A DNA stretch of 23,443 bases from NCBI GenBank assembly GCA_900660155.1, contig CABFPE010000852.1:260819-284261 (forward strand), in the 5' to 3' direction. The notes below the pieces were generated by a model. That model was not told the origin of the DNA and did not search any database. It saw only the letters and a list, made by a program, of their open reading frames with translations. Source of the DNA: Hofstenia miamia (Eukaryota > Xenacoelomorpha > Acoela > Hofsteniidae). This document shows, piece after piece, positions 1-7,909 of the stretch; within the stretch, counting starts at the first letter, position 1; each line of letters starts with the position of its first letter. Both the position numbers and the translations under genes were made by a program.

Positions 1-128
1 GGCTAGGCCTGTAGGCAGATTGGTATTTTGGAATCCATCTATTTGATTCTAAATATGGAATGAATTGTTTTGCTGCAGATTTTTCAATTAATTTAGAAGG
101 AAATGATAGGTTCACTACTGGTCAATAG

Positions 129-806
129 TTAGAGTGCTGACTGACGTGCAAGATTTTTTTTCTTCAATATAGGTTGAATTAGGGATGTATTCAAGCAATC
201 AGGGAATGATAGATTAACCAAATGAGTTAAATAGGGTAGTATTCCATTAAGAACTTCTTCATGCATTAATATATTTGTCAATATAGGATCAAGTTCACAT
301 GTTGTATTACACATAGACATAATTGTTTCATGTACCTCTAGTGCTGATAACATTTTAAATTGGGACATGGTTTCAGTTGATGCAGGATATGATCTTATAA
401 CATCATCCACTATCCCAAAAGAGCTCAATTGAAAGCTGTGACATATATTTGTTACTTTTCCTAGGAAGTAAGCCTGGAATGAATGTGCATTGGGCATTTG
501 GTTCACTATCTGCCCTTCACCAATGTGCCATAGTTGTTTTACTACTCCCTCAAACCATTTAGGTTTCCCTACCTTTATATTAAGAGTTTGCATTGGAATA
601 TGTCTTTGCAAAATATCACTTAGAGCAGAATTATAATTCATTGCCATATTATTTGACGAAAAATTGTGGTTAAGTAAGTTATCTAGCCATGTACTGGTAT
701 CATTAGAGAAATCAGATAAATTTAATTGAGACCATTTTCTTCTACGAATGATGGCCTTGATTCCACTTTGTTTAANACTTAGAGCAGAATTATAATTCAT
801 TGCCAT
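129..806 (-). pseudogene. LINE ORF2 fragment, linker and RT N-terminus
   Basis: This is the longest open stretch of the LINE, about 225 codons on the minus strand. It includes WFEGVVKQLW, a helical linker, and the RT entry motif CELDPILTNIL with LPYLTHLVNLS and TSLIQPILKKK. The first residues are a repeated copy of internal sequence created by the duplication at the N (776), so the nominal start is not biological. The frame is lost near 129, but RT similarity resumes in another frame down to base 1. The family role is target-primed reverse transcription. This copy is non-functional. Confidence 0.75.
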
Positions 807-934
807 ATTATTTGACGAAAAATTGTGGTTAAGTAAGTTATCTAGCCATGTACTTATATCATTAGAGAAATCGGATAAATTTAATTGAGACCATTTTCTT
901 CTACGAACGATGGCCTTGATTCCACTTTGTTTAA
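618..934. repeat. 158 bp direct duplication abutting a single N
   Basis: Bases 618-775 and 777-934 are the same 158 bp with only four mismatches by eye, and they are separated by one N at 776. Both lie inside the LINE. Duplication exactly at an N points to two haplotype contigs placed end to end, not to a biological tandem repeat. Confidence 0.9.
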
Positions 935-1074
935 TTTGAGAAAGGACAAAGAAGACTGGGATATGATCAGGAAAGTCGTACGAATTATCTACAAAAATGT
1001 TCTTAATAATGTTGTCTTCATCTTTGGTGATGAGAAGGTCTATAATATTTCCTCCAATATGCGTAGCAGACCTT

Positions 1075-1378
1075 ANTGTCTAGACACTCAATAAATTTAC
1101 TTGTTAATTGATTCTCTGGCCTATTCATATGCACAATAAAATCCCCTAATATGAGTATAGAATGATTTATAAGAAATGTTTCATCAAGGTAATTCTCAAA
1201 TTCTTCAATAAATCCCGTTGTGCTCGGAGGGCGATAAATTAGGAAGAAGTCAATAGTCTGATTGAAGAATTCCAATTTCATTAAGCTGAAATGTAGAATA
1301 CAAACTACGCTTCGAGAATTAAATATAATTCTACATCAATATTCCATTGTTTTAGAAAAGAAAGCTGTGGTCTTCCTT
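1075..1378 (-). pseudogene. LINE endonuclease domain fragment
   Basis: This minus-strand open frame begins after a stop near 1378 and carries YLNSRSVVCILHFSLMKLEF, then FFLIYRPPS and ILGDFIVHMN. It ends at the N at 1076. Beyond the N the endonuclease continues in a different frame as THIGGNIIDLLITKDED, so the N coincides with a one-base register change. This is the C-terminal half of an APE-like endonuclease that nicks target DNA. The N-terminal catalytic residues are not recognisable upstream. Confidence 0.75.
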
Positions 1379-1849
1379 ACCCTAGTTCTCTGAGAGTAGT
1401 AGCCCAAATCGTGGACCGCATTAAGTTATGGCTACGGTTACTTGTAGGTATAACAAACCTTTCTTTTGAATTCAACATCAACCCACACATATAATCGATT
1501 ACACTGTGACGATATTATGCTGTTGGCTAGCACGAATGCTTGGGAATTACATGCTATTATTATATGAGCTGAGAGATAAGAACACAATTGAGATGTTTAT
1601 TGAACTAGATAATAATAAGTGAGACAAATAGGGTAGCACATTTCAAGCTAGTTTACGAACCTTTCTTCTTGGACATCACTCCAGCTTGAAGCCATACGAA
1701 TTGGTCATCCTGGATGTTTTCATTCTAAAACAGTTACTAGTTACAGGGATGAATTACTGATGTTTTCTACATGTTTATTTACCACTAGAATCAGGGCTGC
1801 TACAAGATGGTCACTCTTGCAACCTTCTGCCATGACATTGAGTTCCCCA
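1379..1849. other. Region between the two LINE fragments
   Basis: No assignable gene is seen here. The minus strand has short open pieces, one of them (1381-1467) ending in a good splice-donor-like AGG|GTAAGG at 1380/1381, but no supporting protein family is recognised. The 1745-1875 part may belong to the 3' region of the LINE fragment that begins at 2231. Confidence 0.4.
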
Positions 1850-2231
1850 GTGCTGTTCGCGTTCCATCCCCTGATTCTACATTGGCACTAAATATTCCCT
1901 GATGGCATATGAACTTCTACTAGTTGAACAACGGAATAAGTCTGATAGCTAACTAGGGGACAAATTATTTAGAACATTATATGATAGAAGAGCTCTTTTA
2001 TACAGAATACGTTTCTTTACAGATAACCAATGAAGGGTAAATCAAGGCAGGAGTGATATGGTCCTTGTATCCAATTTTCAGGACGAATCTTGCAGCATGA
2101 TTTAGGACCTTCTGAAGTTTTGATAATAAATATTCAGGATTCGCTAAGTATAAAGCATTCCAATTATCAATTTGAACAGCTGTCATAGTGTGGACCTGTA
2201 TTTTTGTCTCTTCCACTGTTAAATATACCAT
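1850..2231 (-). mobile_element. CR1/L2-like LINE, 3' end of ORF2
   Basis: The minus strand reads IDNWNALYLANPEYLLSKLQ then KVLNHAARFVLKIGYKDHIT then PALI. After a one-base frame change near 2037 it reads TLHWLSVKKRILYKRALLSY. This is the classic C-terminal region of CR1/L2-like RT ORFs (LQxxxNxAAR...HITPxL...LHWLPVxxRI). On the minus strand it lies upstream of the endonuclease fragment at 1-1378, the wrong order for a single element. It is therefore a separate or rearranged copy. Stops follow within the region 1860-1960. Confidence 0.8.
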
Positions 2232-2554
2232 AATTTCTTAAGCTGTATTCTACATGATCTTACAACCAATGGTTTAATTAAGGAATCTGCACCAAAATAT
2301 GCCACCGCATCATTGTACTTGAGATATGGCAATATAATTCGAAAGTCTTGTTTCTGCACATTTTCTATCTTAGACGATTACTTACTTGTAAGATGATGCC
2401 ACAACAGGGAACAATGCTCAAGAATCAACCAGATAGTGGAAGCAAATAAAGGAATCATGAGGCAAAAGTCCATCATGAATGCTCAAATGTAAGAAATGTA
2501 GTCTCTGGGAAGCTTTCTTTACAATTTTGTTGGTACTGCGGTTTCACTTAAAAT
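2232..2554. other. Unassigned AT-rich spacer
   Basis: No recognisable gene, RNA or repeat is visible on either strand in this stretch between the LINE end and the SET relic. Confidence 0.5.
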
Positions 2555-3254
2555 TTGATTGAAGTTCAGCTCATAGTAGTAATGGAGATCTTGGTATCAT
2601 TCAAGGAGAGATGGCAGAACAAGAAGAAGAAGAAAGAAGAAGAGGAAGAATACATGCAAGTTGACAATGACGACAGTGAAGATGAGTTTGAATTAGTGCA
2701 AAAGAGCTATAATCATCCTTACTATATACCATCAAATTTGTAATGAAAGAAGGCGGATTTCATGATATGAAGCTATCATTTTCAAATGATCCAATTTTCT
2801 CCCTATTTGAGGAAGACCTTGCTAAGAAGCCTGGAATGAAAGGAGCAAAAAACTACTCTAATAAAGTTATTCACCCGACTTTGTCATGAATTTGTGCTAT
2901 GTAAAATTTGTTTAATTATGTAAAACTACATGATTTAATTGGCCGACTTTTTGAATTCATACATTGAAATGTAAATGTGTAATTAAATTTAGACCTTGAA
3001 TATTTAAATGAATATTTAGGTTCACATATAGAAAAGTTAATTTGGCCTTCAATGCCCAAGTTTCTTGCAAATTTCATGATGAAATATTTGGTCAAATGAT
3101 TAATAATTCAAGTTTGCCAAACCTGCATTTGGTCATTGTTGGTGCGTGGAGCTCACAAGGACCACAATCTATGCCAATGTTTTGTGCTGGCAAAGATATA
3201 GAAGCAGGTGAGGAACTCATTTGGGGATTATGGCGATAATCCGCATTAATCCCA
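2555..3254 (+). pseudogene. SET-domain methyltransferase relic
   Basis: The 3' part, about 3042-3254, matches the end of a SET domain, the catalytic fold of lysine methyltransferases. FGQMINNSSLPNLHLV stands where families have RFINHSCxPN, and CAGKDIEAGEELIW stands for FFATRDIxAGEELxWDYG. The WDYGDN motif is present but one base out of frame just after EELIW (around 3224). The NHSC core reads NNSS, so the catalytic His and Cys are gone. Upstream, 2555-2880 has a short acidic and lysine-rich frame (YMQVDNDDSEDEFELVQKSY) continuing past a TAA into KEGGFHDMKLSF and PGMKGAKNYSNKVIHPTL. That part may be the same gene but is unrecognised. It is followed by a 3' tail shared with other ORFs here. SET identity is fairly firm; the precise subfamily is not. 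Confidence 0.6.
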
Positions 3255-3297
3255 AATAACCAGACATCAAGATATCTTGTGATATTTACACTTAGCA

Positions 3298-3480
3298 CCT
3301 TTTAATTGCTAGTAAATGAGCAAGACAAAGAAGAATTCAATGTATATATTTAAATAGACTTTTTTTAACTTGTAAATATAGTTTTGAATTAAAATTTTGA
3401 AAATTGTTTTATGTTTTTGTGCATATAAATATTTCTTTTAATATTTATATATTTTTATGTTTGTAAAAAAATTTAAAAAA
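3298..3480 (+). repeat. Inverted-repeat arm, left copy (shared 3' tail A)
   Basis: From the last codons before a TGA (IASK, stop) through about 180 bp of T-rich sequence, this is around nine-tenths identical by eye to the reverse complement of about 7734-7909. The shared block includes GCTAGTAAATGAGCAAGAC and TTTTATGTTTTTGTGCATAT. It behaves like a common 3' UTR or element terminus attached to different ORFs. Confidence 0.85.
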
Positions 3481-3569
3481 GCAATGTCATAATTTACATA
3501 AATCACTATTATTGATTCTAGAAGTCATACAACCCAAGGAAAAGACGGCAGAAATATGTCTATTAAATA

Positions 3570-3587
3570 AAGGCTTATAAGCCTTTT
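3570..3587. terminator. 18 bp perfect palindrome followed by T run
   Basis: AAAGGCTTATAAGCCTTT is a perfect palindrome with 9 bp arms, followed directly by further Ts. The shape is hairpin plus T tract. In an animal genome its role, if any, is unknown; a processing or Pol III-type stop is only a guess. Confidence 0.3.
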
Positions 3588-3723
3588 TTGAGCTTGAAGT
3601 CTGAAATCCAGTGTATCAATATTTTTATTTATTGCAGTCAATAATGCAACTATGACATTCAAATTATGCTCATTCATCTTATAATTAAATTCTAAATCTA
3701 TATTCTATTGTTTTAAAACAGAA

Positions 3724-3726
<3 letters not shown>

Positions 3727-3765
<39 letters not shown>
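3727..3765. repeat. (AT)n microsatellite
   Basis: An uninterrupted AT dinucleotide run of about 39 bp. Confidence 0.97.
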
Positions 3766-3768
<3 letters not shown>

Positions 3769-4137
3769 CGGAAAAATCTTAAGTCTCAGCGATTTTTGAA
3801 TGTATGGACTTCGCACCTAGTGCATTCGCTTGCAAATTAAAAATTACATAAGAAGAGTTTTTGAAAGAGTCGCAGACATGCATTTTCAATGCAATTAATA
3901 ATTCCCGCTGCTAATCAACATATTGCGCCCACTAATTGATTACCAATCACTGCATGTCGCCATCGCTAGCCTTGAAATAAATCACACAAATGATTGCATT
4001 ACCGATAACATCTAATATTCTTAATTATCCAATGAAAAACAAGATTTGCAAATTTTAACTATATATATATATATATATATATTCATTCTATTCTTTTATC
4101 ATGCATTTGTTGTTGGAGGTTCTTGTATAGTCCACCA
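3766..4137. other. Spacer with a second AT run
   Basis: No gene is recognised. It contains a 22 bp (AT) run at 4061-4082. Confidence 0.5.
4061..4082. repeat. (AT)n microsatellite
   Basis: A perfect AT dinucleotide run of 22 bp. Confidence 0.95.
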
Positions 4138-4617
4138 CAAAGAAAGGCTTCAGAAGGAAAACAAAATGATGGATCACTAAACATTATTAGTGCGAAATGG
4201 TATCAGATTCAATAATTCCAATCCTGAAAAATCAATCATGAAACAGATTGTACAAGTGACGCAAAGAGCTACAGAGAGATGAAAACAGGGAAATCGCCGA
4301 TTTTAATCGTTTGGTATGACGTGATAGGAAACACTTTTACTAACCACTATCAAAACAAAGAAATGTCTATGAAAGATTTTAAAGAAGCTCTCAGTACAAT
4401 TAAGACAATGCTTTATGCTGTCAATATCTTACTGCTGAATGGAAGGTTGGATGACAAGAAGATGAAGGAAATTGTAAAGACGTTGGATGATTTAAAGACT
4501 GGCTACATAAGAGGACACAAATTCGTAAGAGGTACAAATGCAAAAGATGGCGTACACACCAGTTATGATGTTGAAAAGAACTTGCTTCTCAAAGGCCGAT
4601 GTTTTTTTAGGGGATAA
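4138..4617 (+). pseudogene. Unrecognised ORF with upstream in-frame remnant
   Basis: An open frame of 112 codons starts at ATG 4279 and ends at 4617. It has a soluble, mixed-charge composition with no signal peptide or membrane segment: SPILIVWYDVIGNTFTN, a helical middle around MKDFKEALSTIKTML, and GYIRGHKFVRGTNAKDG. The same frame extends upstream to 4138 through coding-like sequence (ASEGKQNDGSLNIISAKWYQ) but is cut by TAA at 4213 and TGA at 4225, so the ORF may be the 3' half of a longer dead gene. Its downstream tail resembles the tail after the SET relic and the tail of the minus-strand ORF at 7890. I do not recognise the family. A transposon-borne accessory gene or a retrocopy is possible. 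Confidence 0.4.
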
Positions 4618-4689
4618 GTATTTTTTATAACATTTCTTATAATGTTATTGTATATAGATATTTCTTATAATATTTCTATATTGTAAAGT

Positions 4690-4873
4690 CTTGTCATGTG
4701 ATTTTATATTTATATAAATATTTCTTATAATATTTATGTATTTTAGATTAGAAAAAAACAAAAAAAACAAAAAAAGATGAAGTCAACATTGGCACCTCCA
4801 CATGGTGACTTTGGGTAACGCGAAGTACAATGATCAGCTAGCAGAGATTATCAGGCTGCAGCAAAAATATTTT
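4690..4873 (+). repeat. Inverted-repeat arm, left copy 2 (tail A end plus block B)
   Basis: After an AT-rich tail with repeated ATATTTCTTATAATATTTAT comes an A-rich tract and block B (CAACATTGGCACCTCC, CATGGTGACTTTGGGTAA). Block B matches the reverse complement of about 7620-7720 at roughly three-quarters identity by eye. In the right copy block B directly abuts tail A. In the left half the first tail A (3298-3480) and block B are about 1.2 kb apart, with the 4279-4617 ORF between. Confidence 0.75.
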
Positions 4874-4940
4874 TGAACAGTTATGTAAATAACACCCTCA
4901 TTTGTAATGAGAGATTGCTAGTTAAAACCTAGCCTGTTCA
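4874..4940 (+). ncRNA. tRNA-like cloverleaf (mitochondrial style), copy 1
   Basis: The 67 nt fold as a cloverleaf. The acceptor stem is TGAACAG with CTGTTCA (7 of 7 pairs). There is a D-arm TGT/ACA, an anticodon stem CTCA/TGAG with a 7-nt loop TTTGTAA, and a perfect 5 bp T-stem GCTAG/CTAGC with a 7-nt loop. Reading the loop as an anticodon loop gives TGT with T33 and A37. The D-loop lacks the GG of nuclear tRNAs, so it looks mitochondrial in style or like a tRNA-derived repeat. A related copy is at 7359-7424. A chance imperfect hairpin family is the alternative. Confidence 0.4.
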
Positions 4941-5022
4941 ATTTTCAATGGAGCATTAGCTCAACGTTTAGGAAGGCATGGCCTTCTATGTATTTATTTT
5001 GAATTTTCCTTTAGTAACGTAC

Positions 5023-5048
5023 TATATATATATATATAAATATATATA
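5023..5048. repeat. AT-rich simple repeat
   Basis: A TATA dinucleotide run with one AAA interruption. Confidence 0.9.
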
Positions 5049-5092
5049 CAGTTTAGCAACATCCTATTCGTTACTGTATACTTACTAATAAA

Positions 5093-5373
5093 CTGAAGCA
5101 TGCTTAATGCTTGAATAAGAGGCTCTAAATTGTCAGGACCATAATAGTTGTCATCAACTCTCTCTATATGACTAAAAGCTTAATTGCTTCTCTTCAATAA
5201 CTGATATTCTTGGCAAAAACATCTCTGTAGTTATTGCAGAGTACGTTCCTGACATGTGCAGCATGTAATCTTTTAAACCTTTGCTTATCCTGTATTTGTG
5301 CTTCTATTACAGAAGCATTTGTTACTGTAACTTATTTTGATTCTCCAGTATCAGGGTTTCTGCATAAACAGCA
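5093..5373 (-). pseudogene. Minus-strand coding remnant with CxxC start (unrecognised)
   Basis: The minus strand reads CCLCRNPDTGESK, a stop, then VTVTNASVIEAQIQDKQRFK and RLHAAHVRNVLCNNYRDV with FAKNISY before a second stop. In another frame RVDDNYYGPDNLEPLIQALS follows. The composition is plainly protein-like, and the CCLC may be half of a zinc-binding pair. A second decayed copy lies at 6465-6640 (VHATDVKSMF, then VDDHYYTDNMERFF), and HATNVRN recurs in the ORF at 7890-8090. It therefore belongs to a small local family. No known domain is recognised. Confidence 0.4.
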
Positions 5374-6185
5374 GAGGTTTTATATTTAACTAGAAAAAAA
5401 ATCCTCAACATCTTGTTATTTTGTTTTTATCTTTATTTTTGAGACAAATATCACGAATTTTCATTTGAAATTTTTTGAGGATCTTACAATTTACACCACC
5501 TGGTCATTACAAAACGAGAGTTAAGTTATTGTTATTTAACTCTTGCATTTGAGAATTTCCAGAATTTCTTATTCACACATATAATTGCTTCCCATTGAAT
5601 TATGTGGTCTTCCTTATTTACTGTATGAAGATATTTTCATAATGGTTACAGTTGTGATTTTTCTGTACTTTGTTACCAGAGTTATTATCTTTAGTTTGTT
5701 GTCAATGTTATTCATGTTTTTGGAATTAATTTATATGATTAGTTTTTGTATTCAATATATCTATGTAAAAAATAACTCATTTTAAGATTTTTGTGTTTAT
5801 ATCATTGGCGAAATCTCAAAGGCAACACGTGATAATGCTTTGTTATAAGGTAAATTTTTAAAATATTTTGTATTTGTTCACTATCAAATAAATTTATTAG
5901 TATATATATTATCGAAATGGGAGGAGGATATTAAAGCTTTTAAACCATTTTGGGCACCTGAAATTTTATGCAAATTTGTTTGTTTTATTCAAAGTACAAA
6001 TCACATACAATTAAAATAAAGCAAACAAAATTCAATTACAAAGTTACACTATCAGAAAACATTTAACTTTGGAATTTTCATTGTAATAGAGTAATTTTTT
6101 TCACTGATCTAAGAATAATTCCGATCCAGGTTCACTATCTCTAACTGCTCAAGCTAGCCAGAGCTTATGATGTTGATGCATCCCC
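5374..6185. other. T-rich spacer
   Basis: No gene is supported. An open frame at 5585-5785 (+) encodes only hydrophobic residues because the DNA is T-rich, and it has no coding signature. Confidence 0.5.
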
Positions 6186-6365
6186 TTAAGCTAATGCAAT
6201 GCAACATTGGGTGTTGAGGAGTGCAATTTCAGAAATGTGGCAGACACATAGTTGTTGTGCATGGAATGCCATATTGTGTGACTTAGAATCAATTATGTAT
6301 ACAGGCTCAATGTGAAATCTTTTCTTAATCCTCTGCCCTTCAAAATTTATTACTGGTACTTCATT
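6186..6365 (-). pseudogene. Short minus-strand coding remnant (unrecognised)
   Basis: Fifty-nine codons are open on the minus strand to a TAA at 6186: NEVPVINFEGQRIKKRFHIE, then PVYIIDSKSHNMAFHAQQLC, then VCHISEIALLN. The mixed, polar composition in an AT-rich region argues for a true former exon or ORF. YIIDSK is reminiscent of the YVIDAK strand ahead of the NHSC motif in SET domains, but the following residues do not continue the motif, so that link is weak. It has no start codon and is truncated at both ends. Confidence 0.35.
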
Positions 6366-6464
6366 GTTATAGAAGTCTCAGAGAAAGTCCTCTTTTTAAT
6401 GGGTGGAGGCTAGCACTCACTGGTCACTACACACTTCGGAATTTCCAATAACGAATTTTTGCAG

Positions 6465-6640
6465 ATTCCCTAATCCACTGAGTAGTACTTGCAGCTAAAA
6501 AAACGCTCCATATTATCAGTATAATAATGATCATCCACATGACTTTAAACTCATTGCTTTTTTTGGTTTTGTAGAGAACATGCTTTTGACATCAGTTGCA
6601 TGTACTCTTTTCGAAGTTCATTTCTAACTTACAGATGGAT
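6465..6640 (-). pseudogene. Second decayed copy of the 5093-5373 remnant
   Basis: The minus strand shows RVHATDVKSMFSTKPKKAMS in one frame and VDDHYYTDNMERFFSCKYYS in another. The order and words match RLHAAHVRN and VDDNYYGPDNLE of the 5.1-5.4 kb remnant. Both have internal stops. It is a paralogous relic and its function is unknown. Confidence 0.35.
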
Positions 6641-7082
6641 TGGTGACCAGTCTCTCACTGGTATTGAAGAAAAAAGCTGTCATCAGTATTTCAGTCCTCA
6701 TCGAAGGACCAGAGGAATCGATTAACCTGAAAGACCAAAACGTTTTCCGCATGTTTAAGCAGAATTGGCCTCATTAGTGTAAAATAGTTTGCAAAATAGT
6801 TTGCAACTCTTCTACATTCTTAATAGTTAAAAGAGCTGCAATAGCCTAAGAAAGTTTTGTGCTTTTACTACAATTACAAAATTTATTGTAATGAGGCCAG
6901 GCATCAAACTTGGCTTTGATTTTCAAGGTTTCCTAAACGGATTGAGGTTCCCTGAAAACATCAAATTTCTTTTTCATTGGAATTTTAGATAAACTCAGTG
7001 ATAATGGGGTTCTTTGTTTTGTAAACGTGTTTATATTCAGCAGTAGCTTTTATATTAAAACTACTAATATTAACACATTATG
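6641..7082 (-). other. Patchy coding-like minus-strand sequence
   Basis: Isolated stop-free stretches on the minus strand (for example RPILLKHAENVLVFQVNRFL near 6700-6775 and NIKATAEYKHVYKTKNPIIT near 6990-7060) suggest a heavily decayed gene or element body. Nothing is assignable. Confidence 0.25.
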
Positions 7083-7337
7083 TTACATTCCATAACATTG
7101 AGACAGTGGACCCTTATTTTTCTTTCTGGTCAGTGTCTTAGTTAATGTATCATGGTTAGAATCATAGGCAATTTCTTGCATAAAACCTCCTCCACGCTTT
7201 CTATAAATTTAAGGCATCTTTACTCCTTCATTTTCTCCTCTAAGCGCTATCCCACTGTTGGAAGACACCTTGGATTTCTCCGCTGGTAAAATCAAATCAA
7301 CTTCCCTCCTCGCAGTATTTATTGGACGAATGTTTTT
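7083..7337 (-). pseudogene. Minus-strand coding remnant, about 85 codons (unrecognised)
   Basis: A single minus frame with one internal TAA reads NIRPINTARREVDLILPAEK, then SKVSSNSGIALRGENEGVKM, a stop, and then RKRGGGFMQEIAYDSNHDTL through to a terminal TAA. It is basic and polar, with no membrane segment. It starts just past the tRNA-like structure at 7359-7424 in the same orientation. The protein is unknown. It probably belongs to the same decayed element as the other minus-strand pieces in 5.1-8.2 kb. Confidence 0.4.
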
Positions 7338-7358
7338 GATCTTTAGCTAACATACCCT

Positions 7359-7424
7359 TGAACAGGCTAGATTCAAACTAGCAATCTCTCAATAAAAATG
7401 AGTGTTAATTTACACCACTGTTCA
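7359..7424 (-). ncRNA. tRNA-like cloverleaf (mitochondrial style), copy 2
   Basis: On the minus strand, 66 nt fold like the copy at 4874-4940. The acceptor TGAACAG/CTGTTCA, D-stem TGT/ACA, anticodon stem CTCA/TGAG and T-stem GCTAG/CTAGC are all identical between copies. Loops differ: the anticodon loop is TTTTTAT (anticodon TTT by position) and the T-loop is TTTGAAT, close to the canonical TTCGAAT. Differences restricted to loops and joints fit constraint on structure, or an origin from a tRNA gene. Confidence 0.4.
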
Positions 7425-7546
7425 ATAACTCTTCCATAAGTATATTAAATCATTCAATTTCCATTGCAACTATTCGGCATCATCCTAGAGGTTGTTGCAA
7501 AGATGTGTTGGCTTTTTTATAGTGGAGACATCCCCAGTAGGCCTAC

Positions 7547-7593
7547 ACTGCATTTATAGAAAAAATTTCTAATAATTTTAACATAAATGCAGT
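7547..7593. repeat. Hairpin inside the right arm
   Basis: ACTGCATTTAT (7547-7557) and ATAAATGCAGT (7583-7593) are perfect inverted 11-mers with a 25-nt loop. An outer pair, GCCTACA (7541-7547) and TGTAGGC (7681-7687), brackets a 147 bp segment absent from the left arm. Confidence 0.6.
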
Positions 7594-7619
7594 AACCACT
7601 GTCTGCAACCTTATCATCT

Positions 7620-7909
7620 CTCTGCAACCTGGTCATCATTGGACTCGGCATTACCCGAAGTCACCACGTAGACTTGGCAATGTAGGCTTCTTCTTGTTTT
7701 GGTTTTTTGTTTTTTTTTTTAGGTTTTTTTAGTTTTTTAATTATTTTTTACAAACATAAAATATATAAATATAAGAAATGTTTATATGCACAAAAACATA
7801 AAACAATTTTCAAAATTTTAATTCAAAACAATATTTACAAGGAAAAAAAATCTATTTACATATATACATTGAATTATTCTTTGTCTTGCTCATTTACTAG
7901 CAATAAAAG
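7620..7909 (-). repeat. Inverted-repeat arm, right copy (tail A plus block B)
   Basis: The minus-strand tail A (7734-7909) and block B (7620-7720) are contiguous here. They match the left copies at 3298-3480 and 4690-4873 in the opposite orientation. The arms are 2.7 to 4.2 kb apart, so a transcript across them could fold back. Confidence 0.8.

Larger units (their letters stand above)
1..1378 (-). mobile_element. CR1/L2-like LINE, internal fragment (endonuclease to start of RT)
   Basis: Read on the minus strand, this is the middle of a non-LTR retrotransposon ORF2. From high to low coordinate it shows an APE-type endonuclease with IYRPPS, ILGDF and THIGGNIIDLLIT followed by FPDHIPVFF. Then comes the linker, then the reverse transcriptase start with CELDPI, PYLTHLVNLSFPDCL and SLIQPILKK. 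The frame then shifts to VVNLSFPSKLIEK and ends in KYQSAYRPS at base 1. These match endonuclease and RT domains 0-2 of CR1/L2/Jockey-type LINEs. The RT catalytic core lies beyond the window edge. The usual endonuclease GDFN reads GDFI, and there are several frame changes, so the copy is dead. The endonuclease frame runs back to about 1378. Clade assignment is by motif style only. Confidence 0.85.

Noticed and set aside
1381-1467. Possible host exon on the minus strand (RFVIPTSNRSHNLMRSTIWA) ending at a donor-like AGG|GTAAGG
   Set aside because: The polypyrimidine tract is weak, no family is recognised, and the sequence beyond the donor continues into the LINE endonuclease frame. A chance splice motif is more likely.
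3092-3298. Minus-strand ORF opposite the SET relic
   Set aside because: It is a shadow of the SET frame, with no domain of its own.
5585-5785. Hydrophobic 66-codon plus ORF that looks like a membrane protein
   Set aside because: It arises from T-rich DNA; there is no start context, homology or neighbour support.
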